NCBI RefSeq assembly: GCF_030817655.1
Contig: NZ_JAUSZM010000003.1
Span: 2,666,001 to 2,730,000, forward strand
Direction: 5' to 3'
Source: Streptomyces sp. V4I2
GTDB lineage: Bacteria > Actinomycetota > Actinomycetes > Streptomycetales > Streptomycetaceae
Length of the DNA stretch: 64,000 bases
Positions 25,121-33,321 of this stretch are shown here, one piece after another. Below the pieces are notes generated by a model. That model had not been told where the DNA came from and ran no database searches. It was given only the letters and a program-made list of their open reading frames with translations. The translations under genes and the position numbers were made by a program. How positions within the stretch are numbered: the stretch's first letter is position 1; the number at the start of each line of letters is the position of its first letter.

Positions 25121-26449
25121 TCAGCCCAGGCGGCCGGCACCCGCCCGGTGGTCGACGATCGCCGGGACCGCCTTCGCCGGGTCGACCTTGGTGCGCAGGG
25201 TCGGCGTCCAGCCCGCGCCCGACTGCAGGGTCTCGGCGGGGATCTCCGCGTTGTGCACGGCGATCAGGTCGACGGCCTTGCCGTTGACGTAGTTGCCGGC
25301 GGCGGTGACCGGGGCCTCGCTCCACTTCTTGAGGACCTTCGCCGCGCTGACCCCGGCGGGCAGCGTGAACGCGTTCTTCTCCGCGACCAGCTGGGACTCC
25401 TTGCCGATGCCGTAGCTGTAGGAGTAGGAGGCGTCGGCCACGAAGTGGTTGTTGTACGAGTCGACCTGCCCGAAGCGGACCCGGGGCGCGCGCTCGACCA
25501 GCTTCGAGAACAGGTTGTGGTGGAAGGTGACCTTCAGGTGTCCCCGGTCCCCCACTGCCGTGGATTCGCTGTCACTGTTGCCGATCAGGATCGTCTTGTC
25601 GTGGTCGGCGAAGACGTTCCAGGAGGCGGTGACGTAGTCGGAGCCGCGGACGATGTCCAGCTCGCCGTCGTGCTGCTGGTAGAGCATCCCGAAGTAGGTG
25701 GGCGCCTCGCTGTCGGGGTGCTCGCCATCGGTGAACGTGTTGTGGTCCATCCACACGTGGGTGGAGCCGTAGACGACGGCGGTGTCGTACTCCGAGTTCC
25801 AGTTGCCCTTCGAGCCGTCGGTGGGATCCCACTGCGGGAAGCAGTCGACGGGGCTCTCGAAGGTGAGGTTGCGGACGATGACGTTGTCCACGGCCTTGAT
25901 CTGGAGGCTGGCGCCCTTGATGCCGGCGTTCCTGCCGACTCCGATGATCGTGGTGTTGGCCGGGATGTTCGCCTTGATGGCCTTGTCCTGGTTGGCGGCC
26001 GAGGTTCGGCGCAGCCCCTCGGGGCTGTCGGCGGGCTCGGCGCTCAGGTCGGTGTCGAGGCCCCAGGCATCCGGCGAGTACTTCGCGAGGTAGGCGTCGA
26101 AGTCGTACCCGGGCGCGGCGAAGGCGTCACAGCCCTCGGAGACGGCGTCGATCGTCCCCTTCACCTTGATGATCTTCGGCGCGCTGCCCCCGGCGGCGAG
26201 GGCGGCCTTGAACTCGGCCCAGGTGCTCACGGTGTAGACGTGCTCGGCGTCGGCGGCGGCACCGCCGGTGGTTCCCGTCCCGTACGACGCCCAGCCGTCG
26301 TTCGCGGCGAGGGTCTGCCGGGCCAGGTCACGGGAGGTGTGGGCCTGGGCGGTGGTGCCGGTGACCGCCAGGGCGAGGGCGGTGCAGCCGACCAGGGCGA
26401 TGCTTGTGGCCTGTTTTGTGGCATGCCCATGCCATCTTTGTGCATTCAT
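25121..26449 (-). CDS. Secreted pectate lyase, PL1 family (second copy)
   Basis: A 442-residue enzyme with a signal peptide to about residue 36 (TSIALVGCTALALAVTGTTA). PL1 landmarks are VIVRNLTFESPVDCFPQWDP, STHVWMDHNTFTDGEHPD, the HDGELDIVRGSDYVTASWNVF block and ERAPRVRFGQVDSYNNHF. It closely resembles the 34460-35752 gene in layout (NDGWASYGTGTTGGAAAD). The ATG at 26449 is preceded by GAGAGAG. It is 28 bp downstream of the CE12 gene and probably cotranscribed with it. Confidence 0.92.
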   Translation of the reverse strand: MNAQRWHGHATKQATSIALVGCTALALAVTGTTAQAHTSRDLARQTLAANDGWASYGTGTTGGAAADAEHVYTVSTWAEFKAALAAGGSAPKIIKVKGTIDAVSEGCDAFAAPGYDFDAYLAKYSPDAWGLDTDLSAEPADSPEGLRRTSAANQDKAIKANIPANTTIIGVGRNAGIKGASLQIKAVDNVIVRNLTFESPVDCFPQWDPTDGSKGNWNSEYDTAVVYGSTHVWMDHNTFTDGEHPDSEAPTYFGMLYQQHDGELDIVRGSDYVTASWNVFADHDKTILIGNSDSESTAVGDRGHLKVTFHHNLFSKLVERAPRVRFGQVDSYNNHFVADASYSYSYGIGKESQLVAEKNAFTLPAGVSAAKVLKKWSEAPVTAAGNYVNGKAVDLIAVHNAEIPAETLQSGAGWTPTLRTKVDPAKAVPAIVDHRAGAGRLG

Positions 26450-26477
26450 TGTGCGGCTCTCTCTCGGTGAAAGGTGG

Positions 26478-27275
26478 TTACGCGGTGGCCGTCGGCCAGG
26501 TGATCCAGGACTCCGGGATCTCCGCGTCGAGCCGGCGCACGTCCTGGGGCGCCAGCACCCGGTGGTGCAGCAGCTCGGCGGCGACCAGCCGGGCCACCGC
26601 GATCGCGCCCGGCGGGTTGAAGTGCGTGTTGTCCTGCTCGGTGGCGGTCCAGTTGAAGTACTTCTTCGTCTCCTCGACGCCGAGCTTCTGCCACAGCGCG
26701 AGCGACAGGGCCTGGAGATCGAGCAGCGCCACGCGCTCCTCCTCGGCGAGCGCACGCATCGCCGCCGGATAGTCGCCGTGACTCGGCACGGCGTTGCCGC
26801 TCGCGTCGAACCTGCGACGCTCGACGGCCGTGGCGAGCACGGGCCGGGCACCTCGGGCCCGGGCACCCTCGATGTACAGGCGCAGGTAGTCCTGGTACGT
26901 CGTCCAGGGCTCGGTGTAACGCGTGGGGTCCGTGGTCTTCTCGTCGTTGTGCGCGAACTGGACGAGCAGGAAGTCCCCGGGCCGGATCGCGGAGAGAACG
27001 ACGTCGAGCCGTCCCTCGTCGACGAAGCTCTTCGAACTGCGCCCGTTCACCGCGTGATTGGCGACGGGCCGATCCTTGTGCAGGAAGAACGGAAGCGCCA
27101 TGCCCCACCCCGTCTCGGGGGCGGCATCCGAGTATTTCTGGGCGGCGGTGGAATCACCGGCGATATAGAGGGTCCGGTTACGGCGGCCCGAGGCCTGCGC
27201 GGTACCGGTCGCGGCAAGAGCGAGAGGAGCAGCGGCCAGGGCCGCGGTGGTGACTTGTCTGCGGGTGAGCGACAC
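26478..27275 (-). CDS. Secreted rhamnogalacturonan acetylesterase, CE12 family (SGNH hydrolase)
   Basis: A 265-residue esterase that removes acetyl groups from rhamnogalacturonan so that lyases can cut it. A Tat-like signal (LTRRQVTTAALAAAPLALA) is at residues 3-21. The SGNH blocks are in order: YIAGDSTAAQKY (nucleophile Ser), NHAVNGRSSKSF (block II Gly), VQFAHNDEK (block III Asn) and QDNTHFNPPGA (catalytic Asp-His). The block order and DNTHF are typical of CE12/RgaE. It lies between the sugar-binding protein and a PL1 lyase. Confidence 0.9.
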   Translation of the reverse strand: MSLTRRQVTTAALAAAPLALAATGTAQASGRRNRTLYIAGDSTAAQKYSDAAPETGWGMALPFFLHKDRPVANHAVNGRSSKSFVDEGRLDVVLSAIRPGDFLLVQFAHNDEKTTDPTRYTEPWTTYQDYLRLYIEGARARGARPVLATAVERRRFDASGNAVPSHGDYPAAMRALAEEERVALLDLQALSLALWQKLGVEETKKYFNWTATEQDNTHFNPPGAIAVARLVAAELLHHRVLAPQDVRRLDAEIPESWITWPTATA

Positions 27276-27336
27276 GACGATGTGCCTTTCTCGACGGTCT
27301 TACGAGATAGCGGTGCCTTTCAAAGTGGGGGGTAAC

Positions 27337-27363
27337 CCCCGCGCCCCCAAAAGGGGCGCGGGG
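27337..27363. terminator. Hairpin of a Streptomyces-type GC-rich element, copy 2
   Basis: CCCCGCGCCCC (27337-27347) pairs perfectly with GGGGCGCGGGG (27353-27363). Downstream, at about 27396-27415, GCGCGACCAGCCACA repeats the tail of the element near 4300. It sits in the 175 bp gap after the binding-protein gene and may end its transcript. Confidence 0.6.
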
Positions 27364-27450
27364 CTGTGCCCTATATGCGGCTACCGCCGCGTGGGCGCGA
27401 CCAGCCACAAAAACCCCGCAGCCGACCGTAAAACCGAACCAGCCGAGCTC

Positions 27451-28800
27451 TTAGCCCTTCTGCTCGTTCCACTCCGCCTGAGCCGTGTTCAACTGCTCAG
27501 CCAGCGTGTCCAGGAAGTCCTTCTCACTCATCTTCCCGAGCAGCACCTTCTGGAAGTTCGGCTCGTTGTCCGACTTCGAGATCGTGCCCCAGTCAGGCAG
27601 GTAGTACGGCAGCTGGACAATGGTCGTGGAACCGTCACTCAGCGCCTCGGCCGCCAGCTTCGTGGGCTCGGCCTTCTGAACCCACGCGTCCTTCGCGGCG
27701 TCGTTGTTCGCCGGCACCTGACCGGCCGACTCGTTGAACTTCGAGTTCTCCGCGTGCGAGGTGGCGAACTCGATGAACTTCCAGGCGGCTTCCTTGTTCT
27801 TGGAGGTCTTGAACAGCCCGAGCCCGTCAACGGGGTTGGAGACCTGGACCCGCTTGCCGGAGGGCCCCATCGGCTGCGGAATACCGCGGAACTTGTCGGT
27901 CCCGAACGCCTTCACATGATCCTGGTACGAGCCCAGGTTGTGGTTCAGCATTCCGATCGTGCCGGAATCCCACTGGGCGACCATCTTGGTGAAGTCGTTG
28001 TTGAGGTCGGCGGCCGGAGTGGTCTTCTTGAAGAGGGCCGTGTACTTCTCCAGCGCCGCCACGTTCTTCGGGTCGTTGACCGTGGTCTTCTCCCCGCTCG
28101 CGTCCCAGAAGGACGTGATGCCGGACTGCCCGTACATCGCGTCCAGCGCCTGGGCGATGGAACCGGCGCCACCACGGATGGTGTAGCCGAACTCGTTCTT
28201 GCTCGCGTTCGTGAGCTTGTCCGCGGCCTCGTAGAACGTGTCCCAGGTGGTCGGCGCCTCCAGCCCCGCCTTCTCGAACAGGTCGGTGCGGTAGTAGAGG
28301 ACACCGTTGTTGGCGGAGGTCGGGATCGAGTACAGGGTGCCGTCACCGCCGCCGGCCGCCTTCAGCGACTTGACCATGTCCTCGTTGAGCTTGCCGTTGA
28401 GCGAGGACTTGGCGAGACGGTCGTCCAGCGGGTCCAGCGCGTTCTGCGCGGAGATCGCCGCGATCATGGCCGCGCCGACACCGCCGACGTCCGGCAGGCC
28501 GCCGCCCTGGATGGCGGTGTCGACCTTGGACTGGTACTCGGTGGAGGCGATCCCGACGTACTCGACGTCGATGTCCGGGTTCGCCTTCTCGAAGTCGGCG
28601 ATGATCTCCTTCCAGATGTCGGTGCGGACACCGCCGTTGTTGTCCCAGAAGAGGACCTTGCCCTTGCCGCTGCCCTCGGCGCCCTTGTCACCGCCGGCGC
28701 CGCCACCGTCGTCACCACAGGCGGTGGCGGTCAGCGCGAGCACGGAGCCCAGGGCGACGGCTATGGCCGCGCGCCTGCTTCTACGGATGCTGATCTTCAT
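27451..28800 (-). CDS. Sugar ABC transporter substrate-binding lipoprotein
   Basis: A 449-residue lipoprotein with lipobox LTATACGDD (acylated Cys at about 27) and the family 1 extracellular solute-binding fold: VLFWDNNGGVRTDIWKEIIADFEKANP in pieces, YSIPTSANNGVLYYRTDLFEKAG and AAWKFIEFATS. The ATG at 28800 has GAAGAGAG upstream. No permease gene is adjacent; the matching pair is probably at 35749-37577, in the same gene run. The cargo is presumably pectin-derived oligosaccharides or their arabinose/galactose components. No ATPase gene is present, so a shared MsiK-type ATPase is expected. Confidence 0.88.
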   Translation of the reverse strand: MKISIRRSRRAAIAVALGSVLALTATACGDDGGGAGGDKGAEGSGKGKVLFWDNNGGVRTDIWKEIIADFEKANPDIDVEYVGIASTEYQSKVDTAIQGGGLPDVGGVGAAMIAAISAQNALDPLDDRLAKSSLNGKLNEDMVKSLKAAGGGDGTLYSIPTSANNGVLYYRTDLFEKAGLEAPTTWDTFYEAADKLTNASKNEFGYTIRGGAGSIAQALDAMYGQSGITSFWDASGEKTTVNDPKNVAALEKYTALFKKTTPAADLNNDFTKMVAQWDSGTIGMLNHNLGSYQDHVKAFGTDKFRGIPQPMGPSGKRVQVSNPVDGLGLFKTSKNKEAAWKFIEFATSHAENSKFNESAGQVPANNDAAKDAWVQKAEPTKLAAEALSDGSTTIVQLPYYLPDWGTISKSDNEPNFQKVLLGKMSEKDFLDTLAEQLNTAQAEWNEQKG

Positions 28801-28869
28801 TGGTCGGCTCTCTTCTTCTGGATCCAGCGGAGATGTGAAGTTGTGGGGGTCAGTGGTCACCGTGTGAGG

Positions 28870-30855
28870 TCAGCGGCGGGCGTGCGGAGCCCAGTTGTCC
28901 GTGCCCTTGAGGTAGTTCGCGACGGTGTGCGTCTTCGCGTCGGCGTCGCTCATCTGCGGCCGGTCCGCGGTGACTTCCGCTCCCGGGCCGTAGGTCCGGT
29001 ACTCGGCGAACCGGGCGTCCTTCCATGAGAACCCGCTCATGTCGGTCCACGGCGAGGCCTTGATCGCGGCGGGCAACTCGGTCTCACGGAACAGCACTTG
29101 GGCGACGGCGTTCGGTTCCCCGCCCGGGTGCCAGGGCCGGCCGAGGTGGAAGCTGCCGGCGGGCGCGTCACTCACGACCTTCGACTTCGTGATCAGGAAC
29201 CCGTACGGGTTGCCCGTCCATGTCGAAGCCGCCGTGATGTAGCCGTTGTTGGTGGCGGAGCCCCGGCTGAGCGCCTTGATGACGGACCGCTCGATGACGG
29301 TGGTCGCGCGTCCGTAGACGAAGTCGACATCGCCCTCGATGTACGAGTCGCGGATGTAGACGCGGCTGATCACGTCCAGCTTGGGGCTGTCGGTCATCAG
29401 GGTGTCCTGGTTGCCCAGGAAGGCGGTGTCCTCGAAGACGATCCGGTCGCCGGTCGTCTTCATGGCGAGGGCCTGCTCGCCGCTGAGCTCGTGCGCGGCC
29501 TCGTCGAAGTCGTTGCTGAAGGTGAGGTTGCGGGCCGTGACGTCGCTCGCGGCGATCCGTACGGTCGCGCTCCCGGTGGAGCCGCCGTACGCGGCGGGCG
29601 TGTCGTAGACGATGACGGCGTCGGACCGGTCCTGTCCAGTCCCCTGCAACACGATGTTCGGCTTCGTCGCGGGGACGAAGACCTTCGCCCGGTACGTGCC
29701 CGGCGCGATGGCGATCGTCACCGGCACGGCGTTGCCGTCGGGCACGGCGTCGACGGCGGCCTGCACGGTCGGGTAGTCGGCCGGAACGTGCAGCGTGGTA
29801 CCGATGCGCTTCTGCGGCCCGGAGAAGCGCTGGACCAGAGCCGGCACGGCGGCAGCCGGATCCAGCCGGTAGTCGTAGAACTCCCGGGGATCGAAGGCGG
29901 CGCCCCACTCGTCGGTCCGTCCGGTCGTGTTCCGCAGGATCGACCCGCGCTCGACCAACTCGGCGGTGGCGTCCGCCTGGTAGGGGTGCTGGACGTCACG
30001 GTAGTAGCTGTTCTCGATGACCATCCTGGTCCGGCCGCGCGACCAGTTGCCGTACGTCCACACGGGATCGCCCGGATCCGCCTGTGCCGTCAGGTAGTTG
30101 TTGTACAGGTGCGCGTAGGCGGCGTTGTCCACGGACGGGTTGCGCTGCTTGGTCTGGGCGAACAGGTTGTGGTCGATCGTGATCTGCGTTGTGACGTTGG
30201 TCGTCCAGCCGAGCCCGAAGGTCTTGTTGTTGTTCTCGAACCGGTTGTACGAGACGGTCACGTACTCGCTGTCCTTGCGGACGTCCAGCTGCCCGTCGCA
30301 GATGTTCGAGAAGCGGTTGTGATCGACCCACACGTGGTGGACGGTGTCCATCTGGATGCCGTCGAAGTCGGTGTCCTTGCAGTCCCAGTTGCCCTCGACC
30401 GCCGAGTCACGGATCGTCAGGTTCCGGATGATGACGTTGCTCGTGCCGGGGTTCAGATGGAGCTCCCCGTGGACGATCTCGCCGGTGTCGCCGACGCCGA
30501 TGATCGTCTTGTTCGAGGTCACGACGATGTCCGAACCGAACGGCTCGACGGCGATCGCCCCCGACACCCTGATGACGTACGGCTCTTCGGCCGCCGCGTA
30601 CCTCGCCAGCGCGGCCTGGTCGGTGACGGTCACCACCTTGCCGCCCGCGCCGCCGGTCGTGCCGCCGGCGAGGGAGGCGAAACCGTGGGCCCGGTCGGTC
30701 CAGCGGTCGGCCGGCGCCGAAGCGGCCGAGGACGGGGCCGCGGCCTTCGCCTCGCCGACCGCCCCGAGAGACAGGGCGGCCACCAGACCGATCACGGCGG
30801 CCACGACTCTGCCGAGACCCGGTCTCGGCAAGCGCTTGCTATGGAGGTGCGTCAT
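28870..30855 (-). CDS. Secreted bifunctional pectate lyase-pectinesterase (PL1-CE8 fusion)
   Basis: A 661-residue enzyme combining lyase and methylesterase. The signal is at about 1-38 (VVAAVIGLVAALSLGAVGEA). The PL1 domain spans about 50-345, with IIGVGDTGEIVHGELHLNPG, HHVWVDHNRFSNICDGQLDV and the Arg region KQRNPSVDNAAYAHLYNNYL. The CE8 domain spans about 350-655, with GNQDTLMTD, GDVDFVYGRATTV and HLGRPWHPGGEP. All key residues appear intact in both halves. The ATG at 30855 follows GGGAG. It stands at the head of a run with the binding-protein gene 69 bp downstream. Confidence 0.92.
   Translation of the reverse strand: MTHLHSKRLPRPGLGRVVAAVIGLVAALSLGAVGEAKAAAPSSAASAPADRWTDRAHGFASLAGGTTGGAGGKVVTVTDQAALARYAAAEEPYVIRVSGAIAVEPFGSDIVVTSNKTIIGVGDTGEIVHGELHLNPGTSNVIIRNLTIRDSAVEGNWDCKDTDFDGIQMDTVHHVWVDHNRFSNICDGQLDVRKDSEYVTVSYNRFENNNKTFGLGWTTNVTTQITIDHNLFAQTKQRNPSVDNAAYAHLYNNYLTAQADPGDPVWTYGNWSRGRTRMVIENSYYRDVQHPYQADATAELVERGSILRNTTGRTDEWGAAFDPREFYDYRLDPAAAVPALVQRFSGPQKRIGTTLHVPADYPTVQAAVDAVPDGNAVPVTIAIAPGTYRAKVFVPATKPNIVLQGTGQDRSDAVIVYDTPAAYGGSTGSATVRIAASDVTARNLTFSNDFDEAAHELSGEQALAMKTTGDRIVFEDTAFLGNQDTLMTDSPKLDVISRVYIRDSYIEGDVDFVYGRATTVIERSVIKALSRGSATNNGYITAASTWTGNPYGFLITKSKVVSDAPAGSFHLGRPWHPGGEPNAVAQVLFRETELPAAIKASPWTDMSGFSWKDARFAEYRTYGPGAEVTADRPQMSDADAKTHTVANYLKGTDNWAPHARR
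30828..30839. promoter_or_regulatory. GCAAGCGCTTGC palindrome in the first codons of the PL1-CE8 gene
   Basis: A perfect 12 bp palindrome with the AAGCGCTT core typical of LacI/CcpA-class operators covers codons 6-10 of the fusion gene. Such sites just inside the coding start can block transcription. Related cores lie at 37622-37629 and 39626-39643. No LacI regulator gene is in the window. Confidence 0.45.
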
Positions 30856-30910
30856 TGCGGCTCCCAACAGGCGTTCTACGTGCGATCAACAGACGTACGC
30901 GAGCAGTGCT

Positions 30911-32479
30911 TTACAGCGGACTGATCCTGAACTGCGTGAAACTCGCCGCCCCGGCCTGTCCCGGGCCGGCGGGTGCAAGGGCGAACAGGCCGAGCAGGGC
31001 GCCGACCCAGCGCCAGGGGGTGGCGGCGAAGACCTGGCCGGAGGGACGCGGGCCGTCGCCGACGTCGTAGAAGAAGCGGCAGCGTGCTCCCGTGCCGATC
31101 TCGATCCGCAGCCTGGCCCGGCCCTCGGGCGCGAGCCGCGGGTGGTCGGCGTCGCGTTCCTTCTCCGCGACGGCCTCGGCGAACCGGTGCACCAGGTGGA
31201 CCGTCCCGTCGGCTCCCCGCTGCAGTCCGATCCAGCTGAAGGCGTCCCCGAGAACCGCGAGCCCGGCCCGCGCCCCCGGTTCCTCGCCGTGCAGGGTCAG
31301 TTCGACCTCGACGACGGACGGGACGCCCGGCAGCCGCTGGGTGAGGACGCTCGGCACCTTGCGCAGGTCGTGCGCGTCGGCCGAGCGGACACAGGCGAGG
31401 CGGAGGCCGTCCCCGGAGTGCTGGGTGGCCCAGCCGTCCTGCGGGTTGGCCGTCCACTGCCACTGACGGCCGAAGCGTCCGCCGGGGAAGTCGTCGTCGG
31501 TGGCGGGTGCGGCGGCCTGCTGCGGCGGCAGGTCGGGCTTTTCGTATACGGCCACGGGGGCGCCCTCGTCCCCGAGCACCGGCCAGCCGTCCGCGGTCCA
31601 GCGCATCGGCTGGAGGTGGACGACCCGGCCGTAGGCACCGCGCTGCTGGAAGTGCAGGAACCAGTCCTCGCCGGACGGGGTGCGCACCCAGCCGCCCTGG
31701 TGGGGGCCGTTGACGTCGGTGTCCTTCTGCTCCAGGACGATCTTCTCCTCGTACGGCCCGAAGAAGCCGCGCGAGCGGAAGGCGCCCTGCCAGCCGGTCT
31801 CCACGCTCCCGGCGGGGGCGAAGATCCAGAACCAGCCGTCGTGCCGGTAGAGCTTGGGGCCCTCGAGGGTGAACCAGCCGGGGATGCGGTCCCCGTCGAC
31901 GATGACCTTGCCCTCGTCGAGAAGTGACGTGCCGTCAGGGTGCATGCGGTGGCCGGTGAGGCGGTTCTTGATCCCCGAGCGGGACTTGGCCCAGGCGTGC
32001 ACCAGGTAGGCCTCGCCGGTCTCGTCGTCCCACAGGGGGCAGGCGTCGATGAGCCCCTTGCCCTCCTTCAGCAGATGGGGGCGGGTCCAAGGACCGCGTA
32101 TCTCGGGGGCGTTGATCTGGAAGATGCCCTGGTCGGGATCGCCCCAGAAGATCCAGAAGCGGTCGTCGTGGTGTCTGAGTGCCGGGGCCCAGACTCCGCA
32201 GTCGTGCCGCGGTGACCTGAACTCGCCCGCCGGTTCCAGGCGTTCGAGGGCGTGGCCGACGAGCGTCCAGTTGACCAGGTCGCGGGAGTGCAGCAGCGGC
32301 AGGCCGGGGGCGCGGCTGAAGCTGGACGCCGTGAGGTAGAAGTCGTCGCCGACGCGGACGACGTCGGGGTCGGACCAGTCGGCGTTCAGGACGGGGTTCG
32401 TATACGTCTCGGCGGTCGGAACGGGGTGCGGGTTCGTCTCGGCGGTCGGAACAGGGTTCGGGTTCGTCTCGGCGGTCAC
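30911..32479 (-). CDS. Cytoplasmic GH43 glycosidase (beta-xylosidase/arabinofuranosidase type)
   Basis: A 522-residue intracellular glycosidase without a signal peptide. The catalytic five-bladed propeller spans about 28-320: NPVLNADWSDPDVVRVGDDF with the base Asp, GLIDACPLWDDETGEAYLVHA with the pKa-modulating Asp, and FTLEGPKLYRHDGWFWIF with the acid Glu. A C-terminal beta-sandwich (about 335-520) carries WQWTANPQDGW. It trims imported oligosaccharides, probably of xylose or arabinose. The GTG start at 32479 overlaps the previous stop as GTGA. Its first 28 residues are a threefold repeat of TAETNPxPVP, which is unusual. Confidence 0.87.
   Translation of the reverse strand: MTAETNPNPVPTAETNPHPVPTAETYTNPVLNADWSDPDVVRVGDDFYLTASSFSRAPGLPLLHSRDLVNWTLVGHALERLEPAGEFRSPRHDCGVWAPALRHHDDRFWIFWGDPDQGIFQINAPEIRGPWTRPHLLKEGKGLIDACPLWDDETGEAYLVHAWAKSRSGIKNRLTGHRMHPDGTSLLDEGKVIVDGDRIPGWFTLEGPKLYRHDGWFWIFAPAGSVETGWQGAFRSRGFFGPYEEKIVLEQKDTDVNGPHQGGWVRTPSGEDWFLHFQQRGAYGRVVHLQPMRWTADGWPVLGDEGAPVAVYEKPDLPPQQAAAPATDDDFPGGRFGRQWQWTANPQDGWATQHSGDGLRLACVRSADAHDLRKVPSVLTQRLPGVPSVVEVELTLHGEEPGARAGLAVLGDAFSWIGLQRGADGTVHLVHRFAEAVAEKERDADHPRLAPEGRARLRIEIGTGARCRFFYDVGDGPRPSGQVFAATPWRWVGALLGLFALAPAGPGQAGAASFTQFRISPL
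32406..32478 (-). repeat. 30 bp tandem repeat encoding the GH43 N-terminus
   Basis: GTCTCGGCGGTCGGAAC recurs at 32406 and 32436, and GTCTCGGCGGTC again at 32466, giving a 30 bp period. In the protein this gives three in-frame ten-residue units. Copy-number change would lengthen or shorten the tail without shifting the frame. Confidence 0.8.
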
Positions 32480-33321
32480 AGGCTCACCGCCTTGCGGATG
32501 AGGGCGGCGGCGCCGTCCCGGTCGAGGCGGCCGTCGGCGACCACGGTGACGATCCGGCGTACGACGGTGTCACCCGGCTCGATCGGCAGCCGCTCGTCGT
32601 ACGCGAGGGACGAGCCGACGCCCGGGTACTCGGCGGTGCGCACGAACCACGGGTCCCGGCGGGTCTCTTCGGTGGCGCCCGCGAAGACCAGGGTCCAGTC
32701 GGCGCCGGCCAGGGCGAGCCAGTCGGCGCGGGTGCCGTGGATCTCGGCCTCGCCCTCGGTGCCGGCGGTGAAGACCCGCGGGGTCTCCTGTTCCTTGCGG
32801 GCCCGCCAGAAGAAGCCGCCGTAGGCCGCGCCGGGGCGCCCGTTGGTCGCCGGGCTGCCGATCGACAGCGGGCCCGGGGTGACGTTGGTGAGGGAGAAGG
32901 TGAAGTCCAACGCCCAGGCGGTGTCGGTGAGTTCGGTGGCGGCGACCGTACGGCGCTCGCGCAGCAGCTCACCGCCCGCGGCCACCCAGCGCAGTTCCTC
33001 CACGAGCCCGTCGGGGTCGCGCAGCTGGAACGCGGTGTGCCGCTGGGCGCCGTGGTTGTCGAGCTCGGTCGGGCCCTGGTCGCGGACGTAGGTGCGGCCG
33101 CCCCAGAAGTTGAACCCCTCGACGTCGGGAACGGCGACACCGATGCCGAGGTGGTGGATGTGGTCGGCGGGGCTGAGCTCGGTGACAGCCGTGCCGGCCA
33201 GGGTGGTGACGGGGTGCAGGTACGGGCGCGGGGAGAGCCGGGGCGGCAGCTCGGGCCGGGTGACGTACCGGCCGACCGGTCGGCCCGCGACACGCAGCAC
33301 CGGCGAGTCGTTGGTCGTCAT
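32476..33321 (-). CDS. PmoA-like (DUF6807-type) protein
   Basis: A 281-residue cytoplasmic protein with the features of the family annotated PmoA/DUF6807: RPYLHPVTTLAGTAVTE at about 31-47, DHIHHLGIGVAVPDVEGFNF, the buried TWALDF-like strand TAWALDFTFSLTN, and YGGFFWRARKEQE. Despite the family's name there is no monooxygenase chemistry to be read here. The aldose-epimerase-like beta-sandwich with conserved histidines (HHLG) suggests sugar binding. It is coupled to the oxidoreductase upstream (TGATG) and the GH43 downstream (GTGA), implying one shared substrate. Confidence 0.75.
   Translation of the reverse strand: MTTNDSPVLRVAGRPVGRYVTRPELPPRLSPRPYLHPVTTLAGTAVTELSPADHIHHLGIGVAVPDVEGFNFWGGRTYVRDQGPTELDNHGAQRHTAFQLRDPDGLVEELRWVAAGGELLRERRTVAATELTDTAWALDFTFSLTNVTPGPLSIGSPATNGRPGAAYGGFFWRARKEQETPRVFTAGTEGEAEIHGTRADWLALAGADWTLVFAGATEETRRDPWFVRTAEYPGVGSSLAYDERLPIEPGDTVVRRIVTVVADGRLDRDGAAALIRKAVSL

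Noticed and set aside
28870..30855. Two separate genes misread as one PL1-CE8 fusion
   Set aside because: The frame is continuous from the PL1 end through a short linker (SGPQKRIGTTLHVPADYP) into CE8, with no stop and no internal ribosome site, so a real fusion is the simpler reading.
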